Source: Schlegelella_A sp036272325 (GTDB lineage Bacteria; Pseudomonadota; Gammaproteobacteria; Burkholderiales; Burkholderiaceae_C). From it: a stretch of 41,578 bases of DNA. Positions within the stretch are counted from its first letter, which is position 1; the number at the start of each line of letters is the position of its first letter. The stretch is from the NCBI GenBank assembly GCA_036272325.1, contig DATAYY010000088.1, positions 1-41,578 on the forward strand, in the 5' to 3' direction. The translations under genes were made by a program, and so were the position numbers. This document shows, piece after piece, positions 27,259-34,786 of the stretch. The notes below the pieces were generated by a model. It was not told the origin of the DNA, ran no database searches, and worked only from the letters and a program-made list of their open reading frames with translations.

Positions 27259-28049
27259 GACGCGCGCGCCCGATACGAGCGCAACCAGCCAAGACCGCTC
27301 GACGTTGCCGCCCTCGGCCGGTATTCGCAACCGATCCAGCCGTCCCAGGCGAGCGCATCGACGACATCGAACAGGTAGGCGTAGCGCAGCTCGCCGAGGT
27401 CGGGCTCGTGGCGCTCGGGAACGCCGGCGATCTGCAGATGGCCGACGCGGCCGGTCGGCAGATAGCGGCGCAGCTTGGTCGCGACGTCGCCCTCGACGAT
27501 CTGGCAGTGGTAGAGATCCATCTGCACCTTGAGATTCGGCGCCCCGACGTCGGCGACGATGGCATGCGCCTCGTCCTGGCGGTTGAGGAAATAGCCCGGG
27601 ATGTCACGCGTGTTGATTGGCTCGATCAGGACGTCGATGCCAGCGGACTCTGCGCGTCGCGCCGCCCAGGCGAGATTGGCGAGGTAGACGGCACGCATCG
27701 ACGAGCGACTCTGCGGCGACGTCGCGAGCCCCGCCATGACGTGCAGGCGCGGGCAGGCGAGCGCCGTTGCGTAGTCGAGGCCGCGATCGATCGCGCTGCG
27801 GAACTCGTCCTCGCGGCCAGGCAACGCCGCGATGCCGCGTTCACCGGTGGCGAAATCGCCCTCCGCGGCGTTGAAGAGCACCTGCTGCAGGCCGTGCTCG
27901 GCGAGCACGGAAGCGAGCCGGGCGGAAGGCCATTCGTACGGGAACAGGTACTCGACCGCCTCGAAGCCGTCGGCAGCGGCGGCGGCGAAGCGATCGAGGA
28001 ACGCGTGCTCCGGATACAGCATCGTCAGGTTGGCGGCGAAGCGCGGCAT
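27255..28049 (-). CDS. otnI: Hydroxypyruvate isomerase-like sugar isomerase (OtnI/Hyi family)
   Basis: A 264-residue TIM-barrel isomerase. MPRFAANLTMLYPE is the typical N-terminus of the Hyi group; the metal and acid ligands are expected in VLIEPINTRDIPGYFLN, VQMDLYHCQIVEGD and IGCEYRP. With otnK, otnC and ltnD next to it, the best reading is 2-oxotetronate isomerase OtnI of the four-carbon acid-sugar pathway (2-oxotetronate to 3-oxotetronate) rather than glyoxylate-linked hydroxypyruvate isomerase. It is the last gene of the operon, and its stop overlaps the stop of the convergent GAF/winged-helix regulator remnant by three bases (shared CTAG). Confidence 0.85.
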   Translation of the reverse strand: MPRFAANLTMLYPEHAFLDRFAAAAADGFEAVEYLFPYEWPSARLASVLAEHGLQQVLFNAAEGDFATGERGIAALPGREDEFRSAIDRGLDYATALACPRLHVMAGLATSPQSRSSMRAVYLANLAWAARRAESAGIDVLIEPINTRDIPGYFLNRQDEAHAIVADVGAPNLKVQMDLYHCQIVEGDVATKLRRYLPTGRVGHLQIAGVPERHEPDLGELRYAYLFDVVDALAWDGWIGCEYRPRAATSSGLGWLRSYRARAS

Positions 28050-28068
28050 GGCGTCGATCCTTTCGTGT

Positions 28069-28734
28069 TCACCAGCGCGCGCCGAAGTGGCGGCGCAGCT
28101 CGTCGATCTGCGCCGCCGACAACGGCTCGGGCCGGGGCGTCGTGCCGATCCAGAGACGCGCAGTCTCCTCGAGCTCCTCGAGCACGGCCATCGCAGCGGC
28201 CGGCGTCTCGTGCCACACATTCGGGCCGAGGCGCGACAGCATCACGGCGCGGATCGGCGCACCGCCTTGGGTGGCCGCTGCGATTGCCGCGGCGACGCGA
28301 TCGGCGACCCGCGGATCGCCCGGCCGCGCGTAGGCGACGAGCGGGACGTGGCCGACCTTCATCACGAAATACGGCGTGATCGGCGGCAGCAGATCGTCGC
28401 GATCCTCGCTGGCCGGGACGGCGAGGCTGGCGCCGACGAGGTGGCGCGAGTGGGTGTGGATGATCGCGCCCGCTTCGCCGGTCGCCGCGTAGATGCGCAG
28501 GTGCAAGGCGATCGTCTTGCTCGGCCGACCGGCGCCCGCCACCGGCGCGCCCGAGCGGTCGACCTTGACGATCGCCTCGGGCGTCAGCTCGCCGAGACAG
28601 GCGTCGGTCGCGCTGACGAGCGCGCCGTCGTCGAGGCGCGCGCTCAGGTTGCCGCTCGTGCCGTGCACATAGCCACGCGCGTGGAGCGAGCGGCCGACCC
28701 GGCAGAGCTCTTCGCGCAGTTGGGCTTCGTCCAT
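28069..28734 (-). CDS. otnC: Class II aldolase-fold protein, 3-oxotetronate-4-phosphate decarboxylase-like (OtnC)
   Basis: A 221-residue protein of the class II aldolase/adducin fold. By context it should decarboxylate the 3-oxotetronate 4-phosphate made by OtnK. GTSGNLSARL (25-34) is the phosphate-binding loop, and H93 and H95 (IIHTHSRH) are the first zinc ligands. Two expected residues differ. The position usually holding the catalytic acid in PSxE is T74 (PSKT), and the third zinc His of the usual xHG motif is L169 (SRLGPNVW), with H175 close by. The closing LEELEETARL is family-typical. It starts 1 base past the otnK stop. Confidence 0.78.
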   Translation of the reverse strand: MDEAQLREELCRVGRSLHARGYVHGTSGNLSARLDDGALVSATDACLGELTPEAIVKVDRSGAPVAGAGRPSKTIALHLRIYAATGEAGAIIHTHSRHLVGASLAVPASEDRDDLLPPITPYFVMKVGHVPLVAYARPGDPRVADRVAAAIAAATQGGAPIRAVMLSRLGPNVWHETPAAAMAVLEELEETARLWIGTTPRPEPLSAAQIDELRRHFGARW

Positions 28735-28735
28735 G

Positions 28736-30043
28736 TCAGGCCACCGCGACGAATGCGCGCGAGAAGAAATCGGTGGCGCCGAAGTTGCCGGACTTCAACG
28801 CCAGATGGAGCCCGTCGGGCGCGACGGCGGGCGCCGCGTGGCACCACGGCACGCCAGGGTCGATCTGGGGCCCGATCCGCATCGTATCGACGCCGAGCGC
28901 CTGCACGCAAGCGCCCGAGGTCTCGCCGCCGGCGACGACGAGACGGCGCGCGCCGCGCTCGACGAGCGCCTTGGCGACCGCGGCGAGCAGCGCTTCGATC
29001 CGCGCGCTGACGTCGTGCGCATTCGCGCCGGCCTGCACGGCAGCGACCGCTGCCGGGGGTGCGGTGCTGTAGACAAGCACCGGGCGCTTCGCCGCGGACG
29101 CCCATTCGGCCTCGGCCCAACGCGCGATGTCTTCGACCAGTTCGCGCTCGCCGCCGGCGATCAGGGCCAGGGGATCGACGCGGCGCGCCGCCCCGCCCGC
29201 GTCGACGAACGCGGCGACCTGCGCGTTGGACGCTTCCGAGCAACTGCCCGAGACGATTGCCCCGGGCCCGCGCACTGGCGGCAGCGACGCCGCCCCGCCC
29301 GCCAGCGCGAGGCCGAAGTTGCGCGGCAGGCCGATCGCGAGCCCCGACCCGGCGCACACCAGCGGCAGCTCGCGCACCGCCTCGCCGAGACGCAGCAGGT
29401 CCTCGTTGACGATCGCGTCGGCGATCGCGATCGAGACGCCGGCCGCGCGCAGGGCAGCGAAGCGCTCGCCGATCGCCGCGCTCGAGGCGCCGCTGGTGCG
29501 GTGATCGACGAGCCCGACGCGACGCGGCGCGGCGCCTCCGGCGCGCGCCGGCGCGAGCTGCGCCTGCAGGACGCGGACGAGATTCGCATCGGTCATCGGC
29601 GTCAATGGATGGTGGCGCATGCCGCTGTCGGACAGCAGCACGTCGCCGACGAAGAGATGACCCTTGAAGACGGTGCGGGCGTTGTCGGGAAACGCCGGCG
29701 TCGCGATCGTGAAGGCGCAGTCGAGCTCGTCCATCAGCGCCTCGAGGACCGGGCCGATGTTGCCGCGCGGCGTCGAGTCGAAGGTCGAGCAGATCTTGAA
29801 ATAGATCTGCGTCGCGCCGCCCGCGCGGAGCCATCGACACGCGGCGAGCGACTGCTCGACCGCGAGCTTCGGCTCGATCGTGCGCGACTTGAGCGCAACG
29901 ACGACGGCGTCGGCATCGACCGTAACCGCATCGCGCGGCACTCCGATCGTCTGCATCGCGCGCATGCCGGCGCGAACCAGGTTGTTGGCGAGGTCGGTCG
30001 CGCCGGTGAAATCGTCGGCGATGCAGCCGAGCCGGATCGTCAT
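28736..30043 (-). CDS. otnK: 3-oxotetronate 4-kinase (four-carbon acid sugar kinase)
   Basis: A 435-residue kinase of the DUF1537 family. The N-terminal substrate domain begins LGCIADDFTGATDLANNLV, with FKICSTFDSTPRGNIGPV and DNARTVFKGHLFVG following. The C-terminal nucleotide domain shows VVAGGETSGACVQAL and LKSGNFGATDFF. It phosphorylates 3-oxotetronates (from D- or L-threonate or erythronate type acids). ATG 30043 overlaps the ltnD stop (ATGA). All main motifs look intact. Confidence 0.93.
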   Translation of the reverse strand: MTIRLGCIADDFTGATDLANNLVRAGMRAMQTIGVPRDAVTVDADAVVVALKSRTIEPKLAVEQSLAACRWLRAGGATQIYFKICSTFDSTPRGNIGPVLEALMDELDCAFTIATPAFPDNARTVFKGHLFVGDVLLSDSGMRHHPLTPMTDANLVRVLQAQLAPARAGGAAPRRVGLVDHRTSGASSAAIGERFAALRAAGVSIAIADAIVNEDLLRLGEAVRELPLVCAGSGLAIGLPRNFGLALAGGAASLPPVRGPGAIVSGSCSEASNAQVAAFVDAGGAARRVDPLALIAGGERELVEDIARWAEAEWASAAKRPVLVYSTAPPAAVAAVQAGANAHDVSARIEALLAAVAKALVERGARRLVVAGGETSGACVQALGVDTMRIGPQIDPGVPWCHAAPAVAPDGLHLALKSGNFGATDFFSRAFVAVA

Positions 30044-30966
30044 CGCTTGCCCGGCAGCGTGATGCCCGGAAAGATCTTGATCACGGCCGCGTCGTCTTCC
30101 TTCGCGAACCCGGCGCTCGATGCCTGCATGAACATCTGGTGCGCGGTGCTCGCGAGCGGCAGCGGAAACTTGGTCGCGCGCGCGGTATCGAGGACGAGGC
30201 CGAGGTCCTTGACGAAGATGTCGACCGCAGACAGCGGCGTGTAATCGGCGGCGAGGACGTGCGCCATCCGGTTCTCGAACATCCAGCTGTTGCCAGCGCT
30301 GTGGGTGATGACGTCGTAGAGCGCCGCCGGGTCGACGCCTTCGCGCAGGCCGAGCGCCATCGCCTCGGCCGCGGCGGCGATGTGCACGCCGGCGAGCAGC
30401 TGGTTGATGATCTTGACCTTGCTGCCGTTGCCGGCGCAGTCGCCGAGACGGTAGACCTTGGCGGCCATCGCGTGCAGGAACGGCGCGGCGATCGCCCACG
30501 CCGCGTCGCGCGCGGCGGCCATCACCGTCATCTCGGCCGACGCCGCCTTGGCCGCGCCGCCCGAGATCGGCGCATCGACGTAGAGGAGCCCCTCGGCTTC
30601 GACGCGGCGCTCGAAGTCGATCGAGACGTTCGGATCGACCGTCGAGCACATGACGAAGACGCTGCCCGGGCGCATCGCCGCTGCCGCGCCACCCTCGCCT
30701 GCCGCGCCGCCGAAGAGCACCGCTTCGGTCTGCGCTGCGTTGACGACGACCGAGACGACGACCTCGCAGCGCGCCGCGAGCTCGGCGACGCTTGTGCACG
30801 CTGTTCCGCCGTGCTTCGCGAAGGCAGCGGCAACGCCGGCGCGGACGTCGCAGACGTGGACGTCGGCGCCGGCGCGGCGGAGCGATCCCGCCATGCCTGC
30901 GCCCATCGCGCCGAGGCCGATCACGCCGACCCGGCGTGCCGCGATCGAATGCGATGCGTCTGCCAC
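30040..30966 (-). CDS. ltnD: L-threonate/erythronate-type dehydrogenase (beta-hydroxyacid dehydrogenase family)
   Basis: A 308-residue NAD-dependent enzyme of the 3-hydroxyisobutyrate dehydrogenase family, predicted to oxidise C2 of a four-carbon sugar acid to the 2-oxo acid. The Rossmann motif GLGAMG is at 17-22. The substrate loop DAPISGGAAKA and the catalytic-Lys segment GNGSKVKIINQL are clear. No ATG is suitable, so GTG 30966 is chosen from the VIGLG position. It overlaps otnK by 4 bases and lies 7 bases after a lipoprotein gene. Substrate stereochemistry cannot be read from the sequence. Confidence 0.87.
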   Translation of the reverse strand: MADASHSIAARRVGVIGLGAMGAGMAGSLRRAGADVHVCDVRAGVAAAFAKHGGTACTSVAELAARCEVVVSVVVNAAQTEAVLFGGAAGEGGAAAAMRPGSVFVMCSTVDPNVSIDFERRVEAEGLLYVDAPISGGAAKAASAEMTVMAAARDAAWAIAAPFLHAMAAKVYRLGDCAGNGSKVKIINQLLAGVHIAAAAEAMALGLREGVDPAALYDVITHSAGNSWMFENRMAHVLAADYTPLSAVDIFVKDLGLVLDTARATKFPLPLASTAHQMFMQASSAGFAKEDDAAVIKIFPGITLPGKR

Positions 30967-30973
30967 CGGCGCC

Positions 30974-31483
30974 TCAGAGCGACGACGCTTCGACGCGCAA
31001 TTGGACCGCCGGCACCGAAGCGACCGAGGGCTTGCCGAGGCGCTCCGCGCGCACGCCGGCGGCGCGGAGGTGCTCGTGGATCGATGCCGCGCGCTTGAGC
31101 GCGAGATCCTGGCCGCCCTGGGCATCGGCGGGTGCCGCGATCACGGTGACGTTGGCAAGCGCGAGGCGGTGCAGGCTCTGCGTCATCTTGTCGAGCACGG
31201 CGCCGAGCGCCGGCTTGACGGCGCTCTTGCCGGGGTCGAAGCAGAACTCGCGCGGCACTTCGATCGCGATGGCGCCGTCGTCGACCTGGCGGATCCGGAC
31301 CGGCGTGCCCTTGAACCAGGCGCTCAGCCATTGCCGCTCGACGCTCAGCTGCGCCGGAGCCGCGGCGCGCTGATCGGGAGTCGGCGTCGGCGCGGCACCC
31401 GACGGTTGCTCCGAAGCAGGCTGGGTGCTCGTGCAGGCAGCGAGCAGCGCGAGCAGAAGGAGTGTTGCAAGTCTTGTTCGCAT
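30974..31483 (-). CDS. OmpA-like lipoprotein embedded in the acid-sugar operon
   Basis: A 169-residue lipoprotein: MRTRLATLLLLALLAACTS carries the signal peptide and lipobox (Cys 17), followed by a Pro/Thr/Ala linker and a C-terminal domain resembling OmpA (FCFDPGKSAVKPALGAVLDKM, then LALKRAASIHEHLRAAGV). The usual NxxLSxxRA peptidoglycan-contact residues are only partly matched. It lies 36 bases after dgoA and 7 bases before ltnD, all on one strand, so it is co-transcribed with the sugar enzymes. Its reason for being there is unclear. Confidence 0.75.
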   Translation of the reverse strand: MRTRLATLLLLALLAACTSTQPASEQPSGAAPTPTPDQRAAAPAQLSVERQWLSAWFKGTPVRIRQVDDGAIAIEVPREFCFDPGKSAVKPALGAVLDKMTQSLHRLALANVTVIAAPADAQGGQDLALKRAASIHEHLRAAGVRAERLGKPSVASVPAVQLRVEASSL

Positions 31484-31519
31484 GCCGTCGATTCTGCGGT
31501 CTTGGCGACGCACGCGTGC

Positions 31520-32194
31520 TCAGCCGACCGGCTGCGACGACGCAGGCGCGCTGCCGGGCCAGGCCGCGACCCAGCGACGCGCAATCTCGCCGACATCGTC
31601 CGCCGCCATCCCGGGTTTGTACAAGCTCGAGCCGATGCCGAAGCCGCTCGCGCCGGCGGCTCGATACGCGGCGATGTTGGCGAGCGAGATGCCGCCGACC
31701 GGCAGGACGACGGCCGCCGGATCGAGGACGGCGCGCAACGCCTTCACCGCGGCGGGAGGGATCATCTCGGCAGGGACCAGCTTCAGTCCCGTCGCGCCTT
31801 CGCCGAGCGCAGCGTACGCCTCGCTCGCGCTCAGCACGCCGGGCAGGGCGACGATGTCGAGCGCGACCGCTGCGCGAACGACGTCGCGGTCGAAGTTCGG
31901 CGCGACGATGAGCCGCGCGCCGGCGGCATGGGCGTCGCGAACTGCGCCCGCCGACAGCACGGTGCCGGCGCCGACAAGCGCGTCGGGAAACGCATCAGCG
32001 AGCGCGGCGATGCTGAGCAGCGGCTCGGGCGAGTTGAGCGGGACCTCGAGCATCCGCCAGCCGGCTTCGACGAGGACGGTGCCGATCGCCACCGCCTCGT
32101 CAGGGCGGACGCCGCGAAGGACCGCCAGCAGCGGCAGCTCGGCGCAGGCGACGGCGAATTGCTGTACGGCGGTCGTCGTGGCTGTCGTCGTCAT
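31520..32194 (-). CDS. dgoA: 2-dehydro-3-deoxy-6-phosphogalactonate (KDPGal) aldolase
   Basis: A 224-residue class I aldolase splitting KDPGal to pyruvate and glyceraldehyde 3-phosphate. E50 (MLEVPLNSP) and the Schiff-base K138 (GLKLVPAE) are in place; the PLNSP sequence marks the DgoA branch rather than Eda (LRT). The common Phe after the lysine is Val here. The start overlaps the dgoK stop by 4 bases, as expected for the pair. A separate eda gene is in this window at 15.2-15.8 kb. Confidence 0.92.
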   Translation of the reverse strand: MTTTATTTAVQQFAVACAELPLLAVLRGVRPDEAVAIGTVLVEAGWRMLEVPLNSPEPLLSIAALADAFPDALVGAGTVLSAGAVRDAHAAGARLIVAPNFDRDVVRAAVALDIVALPGVLSASEAYAALGEGATGLKLVPAEMIPPAAVKALRAVLDPAAVVLPVGGISLANIAAYRAAGASGFGIGSSLYKPGMAADDVGEIARRWVAAWPGSAPASSQPVG

Positions 32195-33114
32195 CGTGTC
32201 TTCCCTTCAAGCTCGCGGCGCCGCCGATCGATCGCCCACAGACCGCGCCAGACCGTGCCCTCGTCGAAGCTGCGCGTCGCCACGCGGCAAAGCGCCAACG
32301 CGCGCGCATAGCGGTCGGTCAGCGCCGGCGCGCCGACGAGCGCGACCGCTTCGACGCCTTCGAGCGGCCGACAACGCAACTCGTCGCCGATCACGAGCCC
32401 CGACAGATAGCTCGCGAGCGACGCCGCCGGCAGCTCGCCAAAGAGCGACCGCGTGCGGACGCTGAACGCGGCCTGCAGCAGGCCGCAGCCGCCGAGGGAA
32501 TGACGGACGCCGTCGTCGAACGCTGCGCCGACGAGCTCGTCTTCGGGCTCGGGCGGCATGCTGCGGGCAAGGATCGATTGGCGCCTGAGGAGCGCGTAGA
32601 CCTCGCCTGTCATCGCGGTGGAGAAGTGGACGAGACGGCCGTTCGCGACCGTCATCCACTTGCAGTGCGTCCCCGGCGAGACGACGACGGCAGAGTCGGT
32701 TGCGAGCAACTCGAGGACGCCGAGCACCTTGACCTCCTCGCCGCGAAGGACGTCGGCAACGCCATCGCGTCGGCACGAGACGCCGGGAACGATCGCGATG
32801 TCGCGGCCCTCGCGCGATGCCGCACCGAGCGGCCGCAGGTGGGCGACGAAGTCGTCGATCCCCGCCGGGCACGGGACGTAGGCGGCCTCGACCCAGCCTT
32901 GCCTGCTGCCGACCATCCCTGCGATCAGGCAGCGGGTGCCGGCAATGTCCATCCAGTCGCCGAATGCGGCCTCGAAGGCGGCGTCGAATCCGGTTCGCTC
33001 GACGCTCAGCATGCCGTCTTCGCTCGATCGCTCGTCAACGACGGTGCCCTCGCCGTCGAGCAAGGCGGCGCGCAGGCGCGAGCTGCCCCAGTCGACCGCG
33101 ACCAGGCGGGTCAT
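32191..33114 (-). CDS. dgoK: 2-dehydro-3-deoxygalactonokinase
   Basis: A 307-residue ASKHA-fold kinase phosphorylating 2-dehydro-3-deoxygalactonate. Motifs: VAVDWGSSRLRA (phosphate 1), IAGMVGSRQGW, SPGTHCKWMTV and FSTAMTGEVYALL, all typical of DgoK. It is the first gene of the seven-gene minus-strand operon. No galactonate dehydratase (dgoD), transporter or regulator accompanies it here, so the substrate must be made by genes elsewhere. Confidence 0.93.
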   Translation of the reverse strand: MTRLVAVDWGSSRLRAALLDGEGTVVDERSSEDGMLSVERTGFDAAFEAAFGDWMDIAGTRCLIAGMVGSRQGWVEAAYVPCPAGIDDFVAHLRPLGAASREGRDIAIVPGVSCRRDGVADVLRGEEVKVLGVLELLATDSAVVVSPGTHCKWMTVANGRLVHFSTAMTGEVYALLRRQSILARSMPPEPEDELVGAAFDDGVRHSLGGCGLLQAAFSVRTRSLFGELPAASLASYLSGLVIGDELRCRPLEGVEAVALVGAPALTDRYARALALCRVATRSFDEGTVWRGLWAIDRRRRELEGKTR

Positions 33115-33212
33115 CCTTGCGTCCTCATCGACATCGCGAAGGCATCCTAGCCCTGCGTTGCCGATGCCAGCGCGACGGGCGCAGTCTCAGCCACGGCGAT
33201 GTCGTGCGATTG

Positions 33213-33230
33213 ACTGTACATTTGTACAGT
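33213..33230. promoter_or_regulatory. LexA-like (SOS) box
   Basis: ACTGTACATTTGTACAGT is a perfect inverted repeat with 8-base arms around TT. It fits the gamma/betaproteobacterial LexA consensus CTGT-N8-ACAG exactly, including the flanking A and T. It lies 24 bases before the ATG of the 70-residue gene at 33255 and overlaps a TTGACT (33210-33215) that could be its -35. It is 98 bases from the divergent dgoK start, so a sugar-responsive operator is the alternative reading. Confidence 0.6.
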
Positions 33231-33254
33231 ATCCATCACCGCCCCCCAGTTGCC

Positions 33255-33467
33255 ATGAACGCGCCCGCCCTCGAGATCCTGCTCGGCGATCACGACCGCG
33301 AGCAGATGCCGCTCTCGCTCGCGACCGAAGGCGTTCTACGCTACGTCTGGCAGAGCGCGTTCGGGCCGATCCTGATCGAGGTGCACGACGGCATCGCGTT
33401 CGTGAACGGCGAGCCGGTGATGCCGATCGCAGCCATCGAACGCGGCGATGCCGCATGGGCAGCGTAA
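33255..33467 (+). CDS. Small protein of unknown function behind a LexA-like box
   Basis: A 70-residue soluble acidic protein with no signal peptide or helix, starting MNAPALEILLGDHDREQMP. The second half (ILIEVHDGIAFVNGEPVMP) looks like a small beta sheet. ATG 33255 is the natural start. No family recognised. Its only informative context is the LexA-like palindrome 24 bases upstream, which would make it damage-inducible. The next gene begins 64 bases downstream on the same strand. Confidence 0.6.
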   Translation: MNAPALEILLGDHDREQMPLSLATEGVLRYVWQSAFGPILIEVHDGIAFVNGEPVMPIAAIERGDAAWAA

Positions 33468-33531
33468 CCTCGGCAGGAAGCAGGCGAGTCCGGTCGCGGC
33501 AACGCGCTCGTCTTCTCCAGAGGAGCCCGCG

Positions 33532-34173
33532 ATGAACACTCCGATCGACTATCTCGATCCCAAGCTGCCGAGCGGGCTGGGCCGGGTGTCGATGCCGATC
33601 GTCGAGGCGACGGCGCGATCACTCGACGGCTACGGCCGGCTGATCGATGACCCTGCCGAGTGCAACGTCGAGATCGTCCGCTGGCCGGCGAGCGGGACGC
33701 GGCCGATCGACGCCGACACCGGTGATCAGGGCGGAACGACCGAGGGCGTTTTCGTCAGCGAGTGGCGCGGCGACATCCTCTACGGTCGCAACGAGGCGGT
33801 CGGCGGCCACTACATCCTCGCCTATGCGACGCAGCCCGAGCACGCGCGCACCGGCCACGACGACGTGCCGCCGCGCATGCTGCTCTGGCACGCGAACTAC
33901 CACCCCGACGGCGGCCAGCTCTTCTTCCCGCTCGACCAGCGGCCGTTCTACGTCCCGCTCGCGTTGCCCGGCGACGACGTCAAGCCCGAGGACTTCGTGT
34001 GCTTTCGCTTCGCCGGCGATCAGGGTCTCTACATCCACCCGGACATCTGGCACGAAGGCGTGTTCGGCCTCGCTGGCACGCAGCGCTTCTTCGACAAGCA
34101 AGGCGCCGTCCACGCACGCGTGTCGGTCGACTTCGCGCGCGAGTTCGGTTGTCTGCTCGAAGCGGTGATCTGA
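33532..34173 (+). CDS. Ureidoglycolate lyase-like (AllA-type) cupin-fold protein
   Basis: A 213-residue protein whose second half matches the AllA beta-barrel pattern: QLFFPLDQRPFYVPLALPGDD, then FRFAGDQGLYIHPDIWHEGVFGL. AllA releases urea and glyoxylate from ureidoglycolate in purine breakdown. This protein is about 50 residues longer than E. coli AllA, and no other allantoin-pathway gene is in the window, so it may be a family member with another substrate. Urea release would fit with the urease cluster 8 kb away, but that is only suggestive. A GGAG site precedes ATG 33532. Confidence 0.65.
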   Translation: MNTPIDYLDPKLPSGLGRVSMPIVEATARSLDGYGRLIDDPAECNVEIVRWPASGTRPIDADTGDQGGTTEGVFVSEWRGDILYGRNEAVGGHYILAYATQPEHARTGHDDVPPRMLLWHANYHPDGGQLFFPLDQRPFYVPLALPGDDVKPEDFVCFRFAGDQGLYIHPDIWHEGVFGLAGTQRFFDKQGAVHARVSVDFAREFGCLLEAVI

Positions 34174-34205
34174 CAGGCCGCGCGACAGCGAGCGACCTCG
34201 GTCCG

Positions 34206-34697
34206 CTACTGGGTCTGGTGCCAGCCCTGCCGAACCATCGATCTGCTTCTGATCGCATGGCTCTCGGCCGCACGGGCACGGGTCCGGCTCGCGTGCACGC
34301 GCTCCGCCCACGGCTGCGCGGCGCGGACTCGGCGGGTCGCCTCGGTGACCTCTGACTGCCACGGCAACGTGTGCGTGATGTGGTTGAGCTGAACGGCGGC
34401 CATGAACTCTGGAATGCTGTCACCGGTCCTGTCGATGAAGCCGATGTTGCTGACGACGCCCATCGGGTCGGCCATCGCGAACACGCCGTCGATCGCCTCG
34501 ACCCAGTCCCAGGCGATGCCGATTCCCGAGGCAGTGCCGCCCCAGATCGTGTGTCCGACGAGTCGGCCGTATTCGTCGCAATCAGCCGACACGGTCGTAC
34601 CGAGATGGTGCAGGTCGGATGCGATTTCGATTGCGGGCTCGACAGTACGCTCGATAATCGGCCACGCTGCGATCATCCAGGGCTGAAGTTGTTGCAT
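34206..34697 (-). CDS. Possible RsaM-like (DUF4902-type) protein beside a luxR gene
   Basis: A 163-residue soluble protein. The central part (GHTIWGGTASGIGIAWDW, then MGVVSNIGFIDRTG, then THTLPWQSEV) resembles, from memory, the RsaM/DUF4902 proteins that modulate quorum sensing in Burkholderia: a W-G pair, an xWDW motif and a conserved SN...D..G. This is a tentative family guess. The C-terminal 30 residues are basic and unlike the rest. It diverges from a luxR gene across 89 bases, the neighbourhood in which RsaM proteins are found. Base composition is AT-richer than the flanking genes. Confidence 0.5.
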   Translation of the reverse strand: MQQLQPWMIAAWPIIERTVEPAIEIASDLHHLGTTVSADCDEYGRLVGHTIWGGTASGIGIAWDWVEAIDGVFAMADPMGVVSNIGFIDRTGDSIPEFMAAVQLNHITHTLPWQSEVTEATRRVRAAQPWAERVHASRTRARAAESHAIRSRSMVRQGWHQTQ

Positions 34698-34786
34698 CGT
34701 CGTGAGGTTGATGAAGGTGCGAGCCAGTTTTGCGCAAATCCGGGGCGCGAGGGGCTACCCAATCAGGGAGTTGCAAGGGTTCGACG

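Noticed and set aside
33532..34173. A purine/allantoin degradation system feeding urease
   Set aside because: Only one AllA-like protein is present, 8 kb from the urease genes, with no allantoinase, allantoicase or transporter; the link is too weak to claim.
34755..34771. Possible lux box between the RsaM-like and luxR genes
   Set aside because: CTACCC and GGGAG form only a loose, asymmetric inverted repeat; it matches neither the length nor the symmetry of known lux boxes.
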